NCBI RefSeq assembly: GCF_028750675.1
Contig: NZ_JAQQPZ010000008.1
Location: 61,392 to 100,848 of the forward strand
Length of the DNA: 39,457 bases
Direction: 5' to 3'
Source of the DNA: Shewanella metallivivens
GTDB taxonomy: Bacteria; Pseudomonadota; Gammaproteobacteria; Enterobacterales; Shewanellaceae
Below the pieces are notes generated by a model. It did not search any database. It saw only the letters and a list, made by a program, of their open reading frames with translations, and was not told where the DNA came from. Each line of letters begins with the position of its first letter. Within the stretch, counting starts at the first letter, position 1. The translations under genes and the position numbers were made by a program. Positions 27,176 through 35,829 of the stretch are shown in pieces.

Positions 27176-28693
27176 CTAACACGCCTGCAAACGGTTTCGA
27201 GGCACTTGAATCAACTTGCGGGCCAAATAATCAACTAACACATTGAGTCCTGCAGTAAAGAGTAATAACAACAGTGCACCACTGAAACGAATTTCAGCAA
27301 AATTGCTGTCTACATAAAACCCTAATGTCATCACACCTAGCATACCTAAAATGGCAGTCTCACGAATGATAACCTCGAAGCGATAAAACAGCAGCGCCAT
27401 AAAGTTCGGATAAATTGTTGGCAATACGGTAAAGCAATAATCATCTATGCGTCGGCGATAGGTTAATGGCACGGCTACCTCATCAGACTGACGAACCATT
27501 AAAAACACCATTAAGCCACTATTATGCAATGCCAGCGCAATTATCGCTGGCAGCATTGAAGGACCAAGTAAAAGCATAAATACGAAAGCAAGCAGGTACT
27601 CAGGTAAAGAACGTAAGATTAAATTCACCGCTCGCATCAATATTGTGACCCATTTAGGCATCATTAATCGAGTGTTCAGCGGTAGCATTAATAAGGTGAA
27701 GACATGGGTTAAGCCTAACGCACAACAGGCTAGTACAAGCGTGGCTACAATGCCTGGCAACACTTGCTCGCTTATTAATTCTAACGCCCATTCAAACACG
27801 TCTTTAATGGTGTCAACAGCAAACCATGTTGCCAGAGACTGACCCTGTAACATTGGTGGTAAAATATCAATAGAGACAAAACGCCAAATCAGTTGCGGTT
27901 GCAACACCGGTAAATCAGGCAAAAAATACACCGCTAACGGTAAGTAAACCCATAACATCACAGGCTTCGCCCAAAAACGGATAGTGCCTATCAACGTGAT
28001 AAACAAAATCAATAGCGCCCCACCCTGTTGATAATGACCTTGGCGAAACGCGGACTCTAAATAAAAACCTAACGTTGGCATACCGATAAATCCAAGCACC
28101 GCACTACTTCGAAGCGCACACTCAAATCGATATCGAATATAAGCCACGATTTGCGGATAAACATGCATCCAACGCCCATATAACAGCGCTGATAACTTAT
28201 CGGTGCCATGTGGTAAACCTAATAACGTATGAATAGGTGATTGTTGTAAAATGTCGGCAAATACGCGAGCAAACGTTGCTGCATATGGCAGGCCAATTGC
28301 TAAAATACCGGTGAGCGGAGATAACCCAAAAATTTGTAAAAAAATCAGTGCCCAAAAAATTTCATGAATTGCCCGAATAAAGGCACACATTGCAGCAACC
28401 CAGGGGTGTTGATAGACCAGTGTTAATGGAAATCCGAGCAATAATCCCAGACAAATACCTAATAATGCAAAACTGATGGTTTGCCATAAGGCATCGAGTA
28501 AATATTCAGTGGCATTAAAATCAGGCGTAATAAACCCCGTAAACATCCGCCCAAGCTCTGCCCAAGGTTCTAATGCAATCACTTCTGTGTCGGCAAAATA
28601 CCAGCACATAAGCACTAGCGCAAATAACCCTAAAGTGAGCTTTTGCCAATGGCCAATAAAAAGAAAAACACGTATCGCAAAAGCCTGTGCCAT
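27176..28693 (-). CDS. ABC transporter permease, fused PhnE-PhnE type
   Basis: One polypeptide (505 aa) carries two full PhnE-like permease domains, about 1-260 and 300-505. Each has the cytoplasmic coupling (EAA) segment before a GFIGMPTLGFY or GMLGVMTLGFY motif (IRYRFECALRSSAVLGFIG and LFYRFEVIIRETAILGMLG). It would form the channel of the importer with the ATPase and binding protein upstream. The frame is open 32 codons further, inside the ATPase gene. I chose the ATG at 28693, 10 bases after the ATPase stop, but no good Shine-Dalgarno supports any start; a GTG at 28714 is an alternative. Confidence 0.85.
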   Translation of the reverse strand: MAQAFAIRVFLFIGHWQKLTLGLFALVLMCWYFADTEVIALEPWAELGRMFTGFITPDFNATEYLLDALWQTISFALLGICLGLLLGFPLTLVYQHPWVAAMCAFIRAIHEIFWALIFLQIFGLSPLTGILAIGLPYAATFARVFADILQQSPIHTLLGLPHGTDKLSALLYGRWMHVYPQIVAYIRYRFECALRSSAVLGFIGMPTLGFYLESAFRQGHYQQGGALLILFITLIGTIRFWAKPVMLWVYLPLAVYFLPDLPVLQPQLIWRFVSIDILPPMLQGQSLATWFAVDTIKDVFEWALELISEQVLPGIVATLVLACCALGLTHVFTLLMLPLNTRLMMPKWVTILMRAVNLILRSLPEYLLAFVFMLLLGPSMLPAIIALALHNSGLMVFLMVRQSDEVAVPLTYRRRIDDYCFTVLPTIYPNFMALLFYRFEVIIRETAILGMLGVMTLGFYVDSNFAEIRFSGALLLLLFTAGLNVLVDYLARKLIQVPRNRLQAC

Positions 28694-28703
28694 CTTGTCA
28701 GGG

Positions 28704-29381
28704 TTAATACGCACTACGAGGTACTTCATCTGCCACAACATAATGCTGAGACAAATGCGCCAAAGTAAGTTGATTAGCTTTAGCATCAAGCGTCACTTTG
28801 CCTGCACTAATCACAATAATGCGATCAAAATGTGCCAATGCTAAATCGGCATCATGCAACACACAAATAACGCTTTGATGTGATTGCTTAACAACATTGA
28901 GTAACCTGACACCCATAAGCGGATCTAACGCCGAAAACGGTTCATCGCCCATAAATATCGGTTGTTGTTGAAACAAGGCTCGAGCCAATGCAACACGTTG
29001 ACGTTGTCCACCTGATAGCTCACTGACTTTTTTTTGCAAAGGAATCGTTAATTCAAGTTGTTGGCAAATAGCATTAATTTGTTGCTGTGGCTGTGTAAAC
29101 GGCAACAACAAATTAGCCATATTATACCAACGAGACTGACGTGCTAATCCACCGATAAACACATTATGAAAAATAGACAGATTGTCGACTAAGCCTTGCG
29201 CTTGTGAACACAAGCAGCTTTGTTTTGCCAGTTGTTGATACAGATAATGCAACAAGGTGGTTTTCCCCACCCCTGACGGACCTAAAATGGCAACATGTTC
29301 ACGTTCATGAAGAGTGACATTTACCTTGGGCAACACAATGTGTTGCCCATAGCCTAAATCGGTATCAACAACCGCAAGCAT
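28704..29381 (-). CDS. ABC transporter ATP-binding protein, PhnC-like
   Basis: A 225-aa ATPase subunit. Walker A is GPSGVGKTTLL (about 34-44), the signature is LSGGQRQRVALARAL (about 121-135), Walker B is QPIFMGDEPFSALD, and the H-loop His is in CVLHDADLAL. The variable part between Walker A and the signature resembles PhnC (VDNLSIFHNVFIGGLAR). The start overlaps the binding-protein stop by one base (TAATG), and the end lies 10 bases before the permease, so the three are one operon. Confidence 0.9.
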   Translation of the reverse strand: MLAVVDTDLGYGQHIVLPKVNVTLHEREHVAILGPSGVGKTTLLHYLYQQLAKQSCLCSQAQGLVDNLSIFHNVFIGGLARQSRWYNMANLLLPFTQPQQQINAICQQLELTIPLQKKVSELSGGQRQRVALARALFQQQPIFMGDEPFSALDPLMGVRLLNVVKQSHQSVICVLHDADLALAHFDRIIVISAGKVTLDAKANQLTLAHLSQHYVVADEVPRSAY

Positions 29382-30235
29382 TAATCTAACATTCCAATGG
29401 CTTTTGCCACACGTTCAATCGGGTCATAGTCACTGTTTTGCGCGGGTACAAACGATTCACGAGGAAAACTATCCAGTAAGTTTTTGTCTTTCATGTTAAG
29501 CAACGCACGTGTTAACTTCTCTTTAAAGCCAGTCCCATAAACAGTGTCGACACCAGAGTGTACAGTCCACTGGTAATCTGGGTAAGTCGGGCTTTGCCAA
29601 ATCACGCTCACTTTTGTGGTGTCGACTTCACCTTTTTCGACCGCAGTGTCCCACACTTTATAATTTACCGCACCCACTTGATACACACCCGCTTCAACCT
29701 GACTAATTGTACGGCTGTGATCACCAGAAAAACCAATACGTTTAAAGGTTTCCTCAACCGGCTTTCCTAAATTATCTTCAATAAAATACTGTGGCATTAA
29801 GCGCCCAGACGTTGAATCTTTAGAGCCAAATGTAAAGGTGTAACCTTTCAATACCGGAAAACGATCACTGGCAGCTAATTCAGTTGAATGATGCGCAATA
29901 ATATAGCTTTTGAAAAATTGATCTTCAAAACCTTGTGCAATAGCCTCAGACCCAGGCACTAAACGACGAGCTTGTACTCCAGATAAACCACCAAACCAAG
30001 CAAGTTGCACCTGATTATTACGAAACGCCGTAACCGCTGCAGAATAAGACTTAACAGGCACATACTTAACCTCTACATCCAATTGCTCAGATAAGTACAC
30101 CGCAACCTTATCAAAACGGGTACGTAATTGGCTCTCATCTTCATCAGGAATAGCGGTAAAGGTGAATGTTTCGCTGAGTGCAACGGTTGAAAACAAACTT
30201 AAAACGCCTGCTAATAACAATCCGGTTAGTTTCAT
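29381..30235 (-). CDS. PhnD-like periplasmic binding protein (phosphonate/selenate type)
   Basis: The substrate-binding subunit has a signal peptide (MKLTGLLLAGVLSLFSTVALS) and a mature part of about 263 aa. The family stretches are FTAIPDEDESQLRTRFDKVA, VEVKYVPVKSYSAAVTAFRN and VQLAWFGGLSGVQARRLVPG. The Ser/Thr-rich loop FGSKDSTSGRLMPQYF is where PhnD relatives hold an oxyanion. The IPDEDES and GLSGVQARRL wording is, from memory, that of the subgroup called putative selenate-binding. No phosphonate C-P lyase or selenium gene is adjacent, so phosphonate, phosphite and selenate all remain possible. It is the first gene of the operon. Confidence 0.82.
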   Translation of the reverse strand: MKLTGLLLAGVLSLFSTVALSETFTFTAIPDEDESQLRTRFDKVAVYLSEQLDVEVKYVPVKSYSAAVTAFRNNQVQLAWFGGLSGVQARRLVPGSEAIAQGFEDQFFKSYIIAHHSTELAASDRFPVLKGYTFTFGSKDSTSGRLMPQYFIEDNLGKPVEETFKRIGFSGDHSRTISQVEAGVYQVGAVNYKVWDTAVEKGEVDTTKVSVIWQSPTYPDYQWTVHSGVDTVYGTGFKEKLTRALLNMKDKNLLDSFPRESFVPAQNSDYDPIERVAKAIGMLD

Positions 30236-30500
30236 CTTAATCCTTAAGTTTTCTGTTAATTGAACTATTCTAACTTACGCGCCACAACTTAACCTAGGGC
30301 AAACCGGGAATACTGCAGGATATTTATTGAAACCGGTTACCCAAAACCAAAGCTTATGAATGATTCAATCTGCAGCCCTTCTCGAGACAATAACGCACAG
30401 AGAAACAAAAACTAGCCTGCACAACATCATTACGGTTAGCATTTAATCTCAATAATAGATAAGTTAGTACCGAGCGCTTCTGCTCAGTTAAGGATAAATC

Positions 30501-31175
30501 ATGCGTATACTTGTTATTGAAGACGACCCTATATTGTCACATCATTTACAGGTGCAACTCTCCGAGGATGGCAATCAGGTACAAGTAGCCACAACGGCAA
30601 AAGAAGGGTTTTATCAGGCCACAAATTACCCAATTGATGTGGCCATAATCGATATTGGTTTACCCGACCTAGACGGCATCAGCTTAATCAAATCTTTACG
30701 CCAAGCTGAGATAAAAACACCATTACTGATTTTGACTGCACGGTTAACTTGGCAAGATAAAGTTGAAGGCCTCAACGCTGGCGCAGATGATTACCTCGTT
30801 AAGCCATTTCAAAAAGAAGAACTAATCGCAAGGCTCGATGCCATAGTACGTCGCAGCGGCGGGTTTGTTCGCTCATTAATCACCAGTGGACCACTACAAG
30901 TCGATCTGGCCGCTAAGCAAGTCAGTCTGCAGCAAATACCGTTAGAAATAACCGCATTTGAATATCAAATTTTAGAATACCTCATGCGCCACTGTCATGA
31001 AGTCGTCGCCAAGCAACGTTTGCTCGATGTGATTTATGCCGACAAAGAAGGTGATCCTAATACCATAGAAGTCATGATTAGCCGTCTACGTAAAAAACTC
31101 AATCATGGCGGAATGAATGATCCCATCACCACTATTCGCGGCCAAGGATATAAATTTAACCACCCATGCGACTAA
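30501..31175 (+). CDS. phoP: OmpR-family response regulator, PhoP-like
   Basis: The receiver domain (about 1-115) has the acid pocket Glu7-Asp8-Asp9, phospho-acceptor Asp51 (IIDIGLPDLDG), Thr79 (LLILTAR) and Lys101 (DDYLVKPF). The winged-helix DNA-binding domain (about 128-220) has ITAFEYQILEYLMRH and TTIRGQGYKF. TARLTWQDKVEGLNAGADDY and DGISLIKSLR follow enteric PhoP closely. Its stop overlaps the kinase start by 10 bases. It lies divergent from the PhnD-like operon, 265 bases apart, so it may control it. The name PhoP is a family call, not proof of Mg sensing. Confidence 0.82.
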   Translation: MRILVIEDDPILSHHLQVQLSEDGNQVQVATTAKEGFYQATNYPIDVAIIDIGLPDLDGISLIKSLRQAEIKTPLLILTARLTWQDKVEGLNAGADDYLVKPFQKEELIARLDAIVRRSGGFVRSLITSGPLQVDLAAKQVSLQQIPLEITAFEYQILEYLMRHCHEVVAKQRLLDVIYADKEGDPNTIEVMISRLRKKLNHGGMNDPITTIRGQGYKFNHPCD

Positions 31176-32524
31176 CAGTACGACCTCAAAAACGCTTACT
31201 CACTCGGATGTTTGTCACCTCCTTGTGCATCATTACCCTTGTAGGCTTTGGTCTTGCATGGTTAATTAACTTGTTGCATGCACAAAACCGTTACAGTCAA
31301 ACCACCAGCGCATTAATTGCTAAACTACCGATCATTGCCGCAGAATTTCGAGAAAATAATTTAATTCCAATCACCCAGGCTCGAGAAGGTGATGATGTAG
31401 ATACTCAATACATCATGGCAACCTGCAATAGTCATTACGAAAGCCTCTGGCGCTCTGACTACGCAATGAGCCTTAATTTGAACAAAATATGCGAACAATA
31501 CCAATCGATTAAAGATGACTTACCGCCGTTTTATCTCAGCTTTGGCAACCAAAGCTATCTAGCCTATCTGCTGAGTATTGATGTTGAAGCCGACATGTAC
31601 CACTTGCTCATTTTACAAGACGCCAGTGCCCTAAAAGCTGAACTGAGCCAATTTAACCGGCTTACTTATTTTAGGCTGGCAATTGTGTTGCTGATTGCAT
31701 TGTTGTTACTGATCAGTGCAGCTTACTGGGGAATGCGACCGCTAGCACAATTACAACAAGAGTTAACGTTATTACAGCGAGGACAAAAAAACAGTCTATC
31801 TCAAGATTACCCCGTTGAATTACAAGGAATCACTAAAGCGCTAAACCAATTACTTAACCAATCTGATGCGCGGCAAACTCGTTATCAAAATGCGATGAAC
31901 GATCTTGCTCACAGCCTTAAAACTCGACTCGCTGCAAGCATCGCAATCATTGACGACCCAAACATAAATCCGCAGCAACAAAACACAAAAATCCTAGAGC
32001 AAATTAATGATATGGACCATTTAGTAAAATATCAGCTCAAACGCGCCATGTTAGGTCAACAAGGGTTGCACTTACAGCAAACTCAACCTTTACCCATTGT
32101 AAAGTCGTTGACTCAAATGCTCGAAAAAATATACCAGCACAAAAACATCAACATATTGATTAATATTACCGACGATATCGAATTACCGCTCAGTAAAGGC
32201 GATGTCATGGAGCTATTTGGAAATCTACTCGAAAATGCGTGTCGTTTTTGTATAAATCAGATTAGTGTCAAAGTACAACGCGTCAATGATAATCAAATAC
32301 AAATCTGTGTAGAAGACGATGGCCCCGGGATAGCTGACGATATCAAACAAAAAATCATTCAACGCGGTATACGAGCAGACACCCAATCACCTGGACAAGG
32401 CATTGGGCTGGCCGTTTGCCACGAACTTATCAGTAGCTACGGCGGCACCATGGCAATAAACACCAGCTCACTCGGAGGAGCGGCATTTGTCATTCAGCTT
32501 CCGGCGTCTCACCATAAAAGCTAG
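31166..32524 (+). CDS. phoQ: Sensor histidine kinase, PhoQ-like
   Basis: Two membrane helices (about 14-37 and 170-188) flank a periplasmic sensor of about 130 residues with two Cys (87 and 109) that could form a disulfide, and the PhoQ-like ESLWRS stretch. A HAMP-type linker follows (about 190-232). The phospho-acceptor is His249 in NDLAHSLKTRLAAS; family members read HSLKTPLA, so the conserved Pro is Arg here. The ATPase domain has the N box GNLLENACRF, G1 EDDGPGIADD and G2 GQGIGLAVCHEL. The kinase is 452 aa. Its TAG stop shares the palindrome CTAG with the stop of the opposing gene. Confidence 0.82.
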   Translation: MRLTVRPQKRLLTRMFVTSLCIITLVGFGLAWLINLLHAQNRYSQTTSALIAKLPIIAAEFRENNLIPITQAREGDDVDTQYIMATCNSHYESLWRSDYAMSLNLNKICEQYQSIKDDLPPFYLSFGNQSYLAYLLSIDVEADMYHLLILQDASALKAELSQFNRLTYFRLAIVLLIALLLLISAAYWGMRPLAQLQQELTLLQRGQKNSLSQDYPVELQGITKALNQLLNQSDARQTRYQNAMNDLAHSLKTRLAASIAIIDDPNINPQQQNTKILEQINDMDHLVKYQLKRAMLGQQGLHLQQTQPLPIVKSLTQMLEKIYQHKNINILINITDDIELPLSKGDVMELFGNLLENACRFCINQISVKVQRVNDNQIQICVEDDGPGIADDIKQKIIQRGIRADTQSPGQGIGLAVCHELISSYGGTMAINTSSLGGAAFVIQLPASHHKS

Positions 32525-33216
32525 CGAAGTGGCGCGTATAACTGTTCAGCACGATTAAACATCGCCCATGAAGTTGCAATATATTTATCATTACTAATTG
32601 GCACATTACCCCGATGGCTATGAGTAAACCCTGCAGGTGCAATCACCATGGTACCTTTTTTAGGCCTGATTTTACGTTGTTGATAGTAAAACTCTGTTTC
32701 ACCGCCTTCATGTACATCATTAAGGTAAAACATATATAACACGACACGATGCAAGGCTTCATTATGGCCATTTTGCGGAAACTGTTCAGAGTGCCAATGT
32801 GGATAACCGCCAACTCCTTGTTGGTAATGTTGAATATTTATCGTACCACTGCGGTATAAATATTTCGTCAATGTCGACGCACGCGGTTTACCCAACAACT
32901 CGAAATTATCTGGGGTTAAGGTTTGCGCTTTGCCCTGCTCGTCGGTGACTTGTACTGACACAGCCCCCATTAATGCCAATGAATATCGAGTAAAATAATC
33001 CGTTACCTGTGAAAACGTCGCCGCCAAAAGCTCATTTTTTAATTCCGCTAAATCAGCAAAAGCATCTAACATTAAATCTCGGCTGCGTTTTTTATCATTA
33101 TCAACTCCAAAACCAGTTTGGCCAGGGCCTACATTTGGGTGCGCATTAAATGCAGCAATCAAGCGGTCGCACAGATCATCGCTTATAGCATTGGGATACA
33201 CTTCAATAAAATCCAT
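32521..33216 (-). CDS. 2-oxoglutarate/Fe(II)-dependent oxygenase, prolyl-hydroxylase type
   Basis: From the ATG at 33216 (MDFIEVYPNAISDDLCDRL) the protein has 231 aa. The double-stranded helix core has GGYPHWHSEQF, with a likely iron-binding His-x-Glu (His142, Glu144). The core also holds YLNDVHEGGETEF and the distal part PAGFTHSHRGNVPISNDKY, with the last His of HSHRG as third ligand and the Lys after it as 2OG anchor. The classic family motif is His-x-Asp, so Glu is a variation. The substrate is unknown. The frame is open 18 codons upstream; no clear ribosome site marks either start. Confidence 0.82.
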   Translation of the reverse strand: MDFIEVYPNAISDDLCDRLIAAFNAHPNVGPGQTGFGVDNDKKRSRDLMLDAFADLAELKNELLAATFSQVTDYFTRYSLALMGAVSVQVTDEQGKAQTLTPDNFELLGKPRASTLTKYLYRSGTINIQHYQQGVGGYPHWHSEQFPQNGHNEALHRVVLYMFYLNDVHEGGETEFYYQQRKIRPKKGTMVIAPAGFTHSHRGNVPISNDKYIATSWAMFNRAEQLYAPLR

Positions 33217-33334
33217 CGTTAAGATAACTATTCCATGTGAGTTTATAGTATTATGCTGCCATGCCAGCAAAGCATCTGTAAAGGCTAAAGCTGCACACCG
33301 TTTGTTGTTCTGTAGGTTAACAATCCATTAAAAT

Positions 33335-34582
33335 ATGAAAAAAAACCAAAAAGTCACTGTCGAACAACTTGAAGTCGGTACCTTCATTCGCCTTCCCATT
33401 TCTTGGAAAGATCATCCATTTTTGTTTAGCAGCTTTAAAATCAAAAATACCGCTCAAATTGAGCTCATCAAAGGGTTAGGCCTCAAAGATGTATTTATTG
33501 ACCCCGAAAAAAGCGATATAGAGCCCGTTACCTCAGATAAACCAGAACAAGTTCCCACCGAAGAAGAACTAAATGCCCTTAAAGAGCAAATGCTCAGCGA
33601 CAAGTCAGCAAAAATAAACGAGCAACAAAAACTCAAACGCGACTTAAAGAAAACCGAACAACAATTTGACCGCTCAGTCTCCATGATGCGCTCTATGGTG
33701 TCTAAAGTCAGTAGCCGGCCACTCAATGCAGTGAGTGAAGCAAAAGATCTCATCAGCAACCTCACCAATATGCTACTAAATAGTGACAACCTTGCCTTGC
33801 ATTTAATGAGCGATGCGAAAAATGAAGAGCATATTTATCATCATTCACTGAATGTGGCGATGCTTTGCATGCTAATGGCTAAGGAGCTTGGTTGGAGCCG
33901 CGAAGAAGTTGAAACCATTGGTATCGGTGCATTATTTCACGACATTGGTAAACTCAAAGTGCCAAGCACGATCCTCAATAAACGTGTGCCATTATCTGCG
34001 CCAGAAGAAAACTTTATCAAACAACACCCATTGATGAGTATTAACTTCCTAAAATTAGCCGACAGCTTCCCAGAAGCAGCCAAACCATTAATTGCCAATC
34101 ATCATGAATTTTTAGATGGCAGTGGATTCCCACAAGGGCTTAAGGCTGACAAACTTGACAAAATGTCGCAATTAATTGCAGTAGTGAACGAGTACGACAT
34201 ATTGTGTAATGGCACCAACCAAGTTAAAGCCAAGCCACCGAGTGTCGCTCTGGGAATGCTATACAAAAATTACAATAACAAACTCAATAACGAATACGTA
34301 AGTAAGCTGATTAAAATGTTAGGTATTTACCCACCTGGGAGCATTATCGAATTGTCTAGTGGTCAATTTGCTATGGTCATGTCTGTCAATTTACAGCAAT
34401 TACTCTACCCTAACGTGATTGTTTACGATCAACTCGTGCCTAAAGACCAAGCCCCCATTGTCAGCTTACAAAATCATAATATGAGCATAGTTCGTAGCTT
34501 ACCCGCTGCGGCATTACCTAAAAAGATTCATGCTTATCTTAGTCCAAGAGATAAAATCAGCTTCGGTATAGGCGCTAATTAA
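33335..34582 (+). CDS. HD-GYP domain protein with DUF3391 N terminus
   Basis: A likely cyclic-di-GMP phosphodiesterase, lowering the second messenger that favours biofilms. The N-terminal DUF3391 domain (about 1-65) is followed by a charged helical linker (70-125). The HD-GYP domain (about 150-330) has YHHSLNVAML, ALFHDIGKLKVP (His202-Asp203) and the metal-binding HHEFLDGSGFPQG. The usual GYP reads GFP here, a change seen in some active family members. The C-terminal tail (330-415) is less conserved. It is cytoplasmic, with no membrane segment. It starts 64 bases after the oxygenase start upstream and ends before a strong terminator. Confidence 0.88.
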   Translation: MKKNQKVTVEQLEVGTFIRLPISWKDHPFLFSSFKIKNTAQIELIKGLGLKDVFIDPEKSDIEPVTSDKPEQVPTEEELNALKEQMLSDKSAKINEQQKLKRDLKKTEQQFDRSVSMMRSMVSKVSSRPLNAVSEAKDLISNLTNMLLNSDNLALHLMSDAKNEEHIYHHSLNVAMLCMLMAKELGWSREEVETIGIGALFHDIGKLKVPSTILNKRVPLSAPEENFIKQHPLMSINFLKLADSFPEAAKPLIANHHEFLDGSGFPQGLKADKLDKMSQLIAVVNEYDILCNGTNQVKAKPPSVALGMLYKNYNNKLNNEYVSKLIKMLGIYPPGSIIELSSGQFAMVMSVNLQQLLYPNVIVYDQLVPKDQAPIVSLQNHNMSIVRSLPAAALPKKIHAYLSPRDKISFGIGAN

Positions 34583-34608
34583 CCGGGTTGATGTTGGACA
34601 AAAGTAAT

Positions 34609-34646
34609 AACAAAAAGCCAGCTATTTAAATAGCTGGCTTTTTGTT
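34609..34646. terminator. Bidirectional terminator, perfect 38-bp palindrome
   Basis: Bases 34609-34627 and 34628-34646 are exact reverse complements, with core AAAAAGCCAGCTATTT and T runs on both strands. It ends the HD-GYP gene (plus) and corA (minus). Confidence 0.92.
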
Positions 34647-34669
34647 AAACCTGAACGGTAAATGAGGCT

Positions 34670-35617
34670 TTACAACCAACCTTTACGTTTAAAGAAAAAG
34701 TAGGTTCCGGCAGCACTGGCTAACATGAGCCCCACCGCCATAGGATAACCCAATCGCCAGTCAAGCTCTGGCATAATATGAAAGTTCATCCCATAGCTAC
34801 TGGCGATTAAGGTCGGTGGTAAAAATACCACCGCAGATACTGAAAAGATCTTAATAATCTTGTTTTGTTGTAAACCACTAAAACCCATCGCCGCATCAAG
34901 TAAAAACTGTAACTTATCGAAAATAAATTGGCTATGAGGCATCAAAGATTCAATGTCAGACAACATCTCACGAATATCTTTTAAATTTTCATCCGACAAA
35001 CTTTCACGATAATAACGTTGCATGTATCGTAACGAGCGTTGGGTATCGAGCAAACTTAAACGAATTTTACCGTTAGAGTCTTCTTGAAGTGTTATAAGCT
35101 TAAACACATCATCGAGCTCTTCGTCGTTAAATACCTGCTCACCGACATTTTCTAACACGCTATACACGTCTTCGATTAAGTCAGATAGATAATCCACTTT
35201 TAAATTAAACAGCTCTAGCAACAAGCCCTGCGGCGTGGTGATGTCTAAACGGCCTAAACGTAAATAGTTACGTAACAACCGGATCAAACCAACATCTTCC
35301 TCACGAATGGTCAGTAAAAATGCTTTACGTAGGTTAAATGACACGTTTACCGCACGAACATCTGAGCTCACTCGCTGGGGAAATAACGAGTTAATGTGTA
35401 AACCATCTTGGTTTTGATAAAAACGAGCTGAAGCTTCAATTTCTTTAATATCTTCTTCGTCTGGCACTTCTTCAGCAGAAAACGAACTCAACCAATCTCG
35501 CTCTTTATCATCAGGTTTTAATAAATCTAACCACAAAGTCGATTCTGGCACATTGTCACCCACTTTTAATTCAGTGGTCACAAGTTGTCTATTTTGATAG
35601 GCGTATGCTGTGATCAT
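34670..35617 (-). CDS. corA: Magnesium/cobalt transport protein CorA
   Basis: CorA is a homopentameric channel for Mg2+ (also Co2+ and Ni2+). The large N-terminal cytoplasmic part (about 1-255) is acidic in places. Two C-terminal helices follow, with the selectivity motif Gly-Met-Asn at 276-278 in SSYGMNFHIMPEL. The tail is FFFKRKGWL, and the length is 315 aa. The protein follows E. coli CorA closely rather than the ZntB branch, which lacks the MPEL loop. It is a single gene, convergent with the HD-GYP gene. Confidence 0.95.
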   Translation of the reverse strand: MITAYAYQNRQLVTTELKVGDNVPESTLWLDLLKPDDKERDWLSSFSAEEVPDEEDIKEIEASARFYQNQDGLHINSLFPQRVSSDVRAVNVSFNLRKAFLLTIREEDVGLIRLLRNYLRLGRLDITTPQGLLLELFNLKVDYLSDLIEDVYSVLENVGEQVFNDEELDDVFKLITLQEDSNGKIRLSLLDTQRSLRYMQRYYRESLSDENLKDIREMLSDIESLMPHSQFIFDKLQFLLDAAMGFSGLQQNKIIKIFSVSAVVFLPPTLIASSYGMNFHIMPELDWRLGYPMAVGLMLASAAGTYFFFKRKGWL

Positions 35618-35772
35618 CGCTCCCCCAAAGTGTGTTAAGTCAACTCAACTTAACAACATAAAATGTGCAAAATTTGGCGCTAGTTTACTCAACTAAAACG
35701 TAATGAAAAGCAAAAAACTGATCTGCAATGAATAATCATACCAGTTAGCGTAAAAAAACGAATCTTCAATAT

Positions 35773-35797
35773 AAAAAAGCGCCCTTATGAGGACGCT
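35773..35797 (-). terminator. Terminator of yejK
   Basis: On the minus strand AGCG-T-CCT pairs with AGG-G-CGCT (one G-T pair) around a short loop, followed by six T. It lies 33 bases after the yejK stop. Confidence 0.8.
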
Positions 35798-35829
35798 AAA
35801 TTGAGCATAAAACAACCGCCAATCGATTA

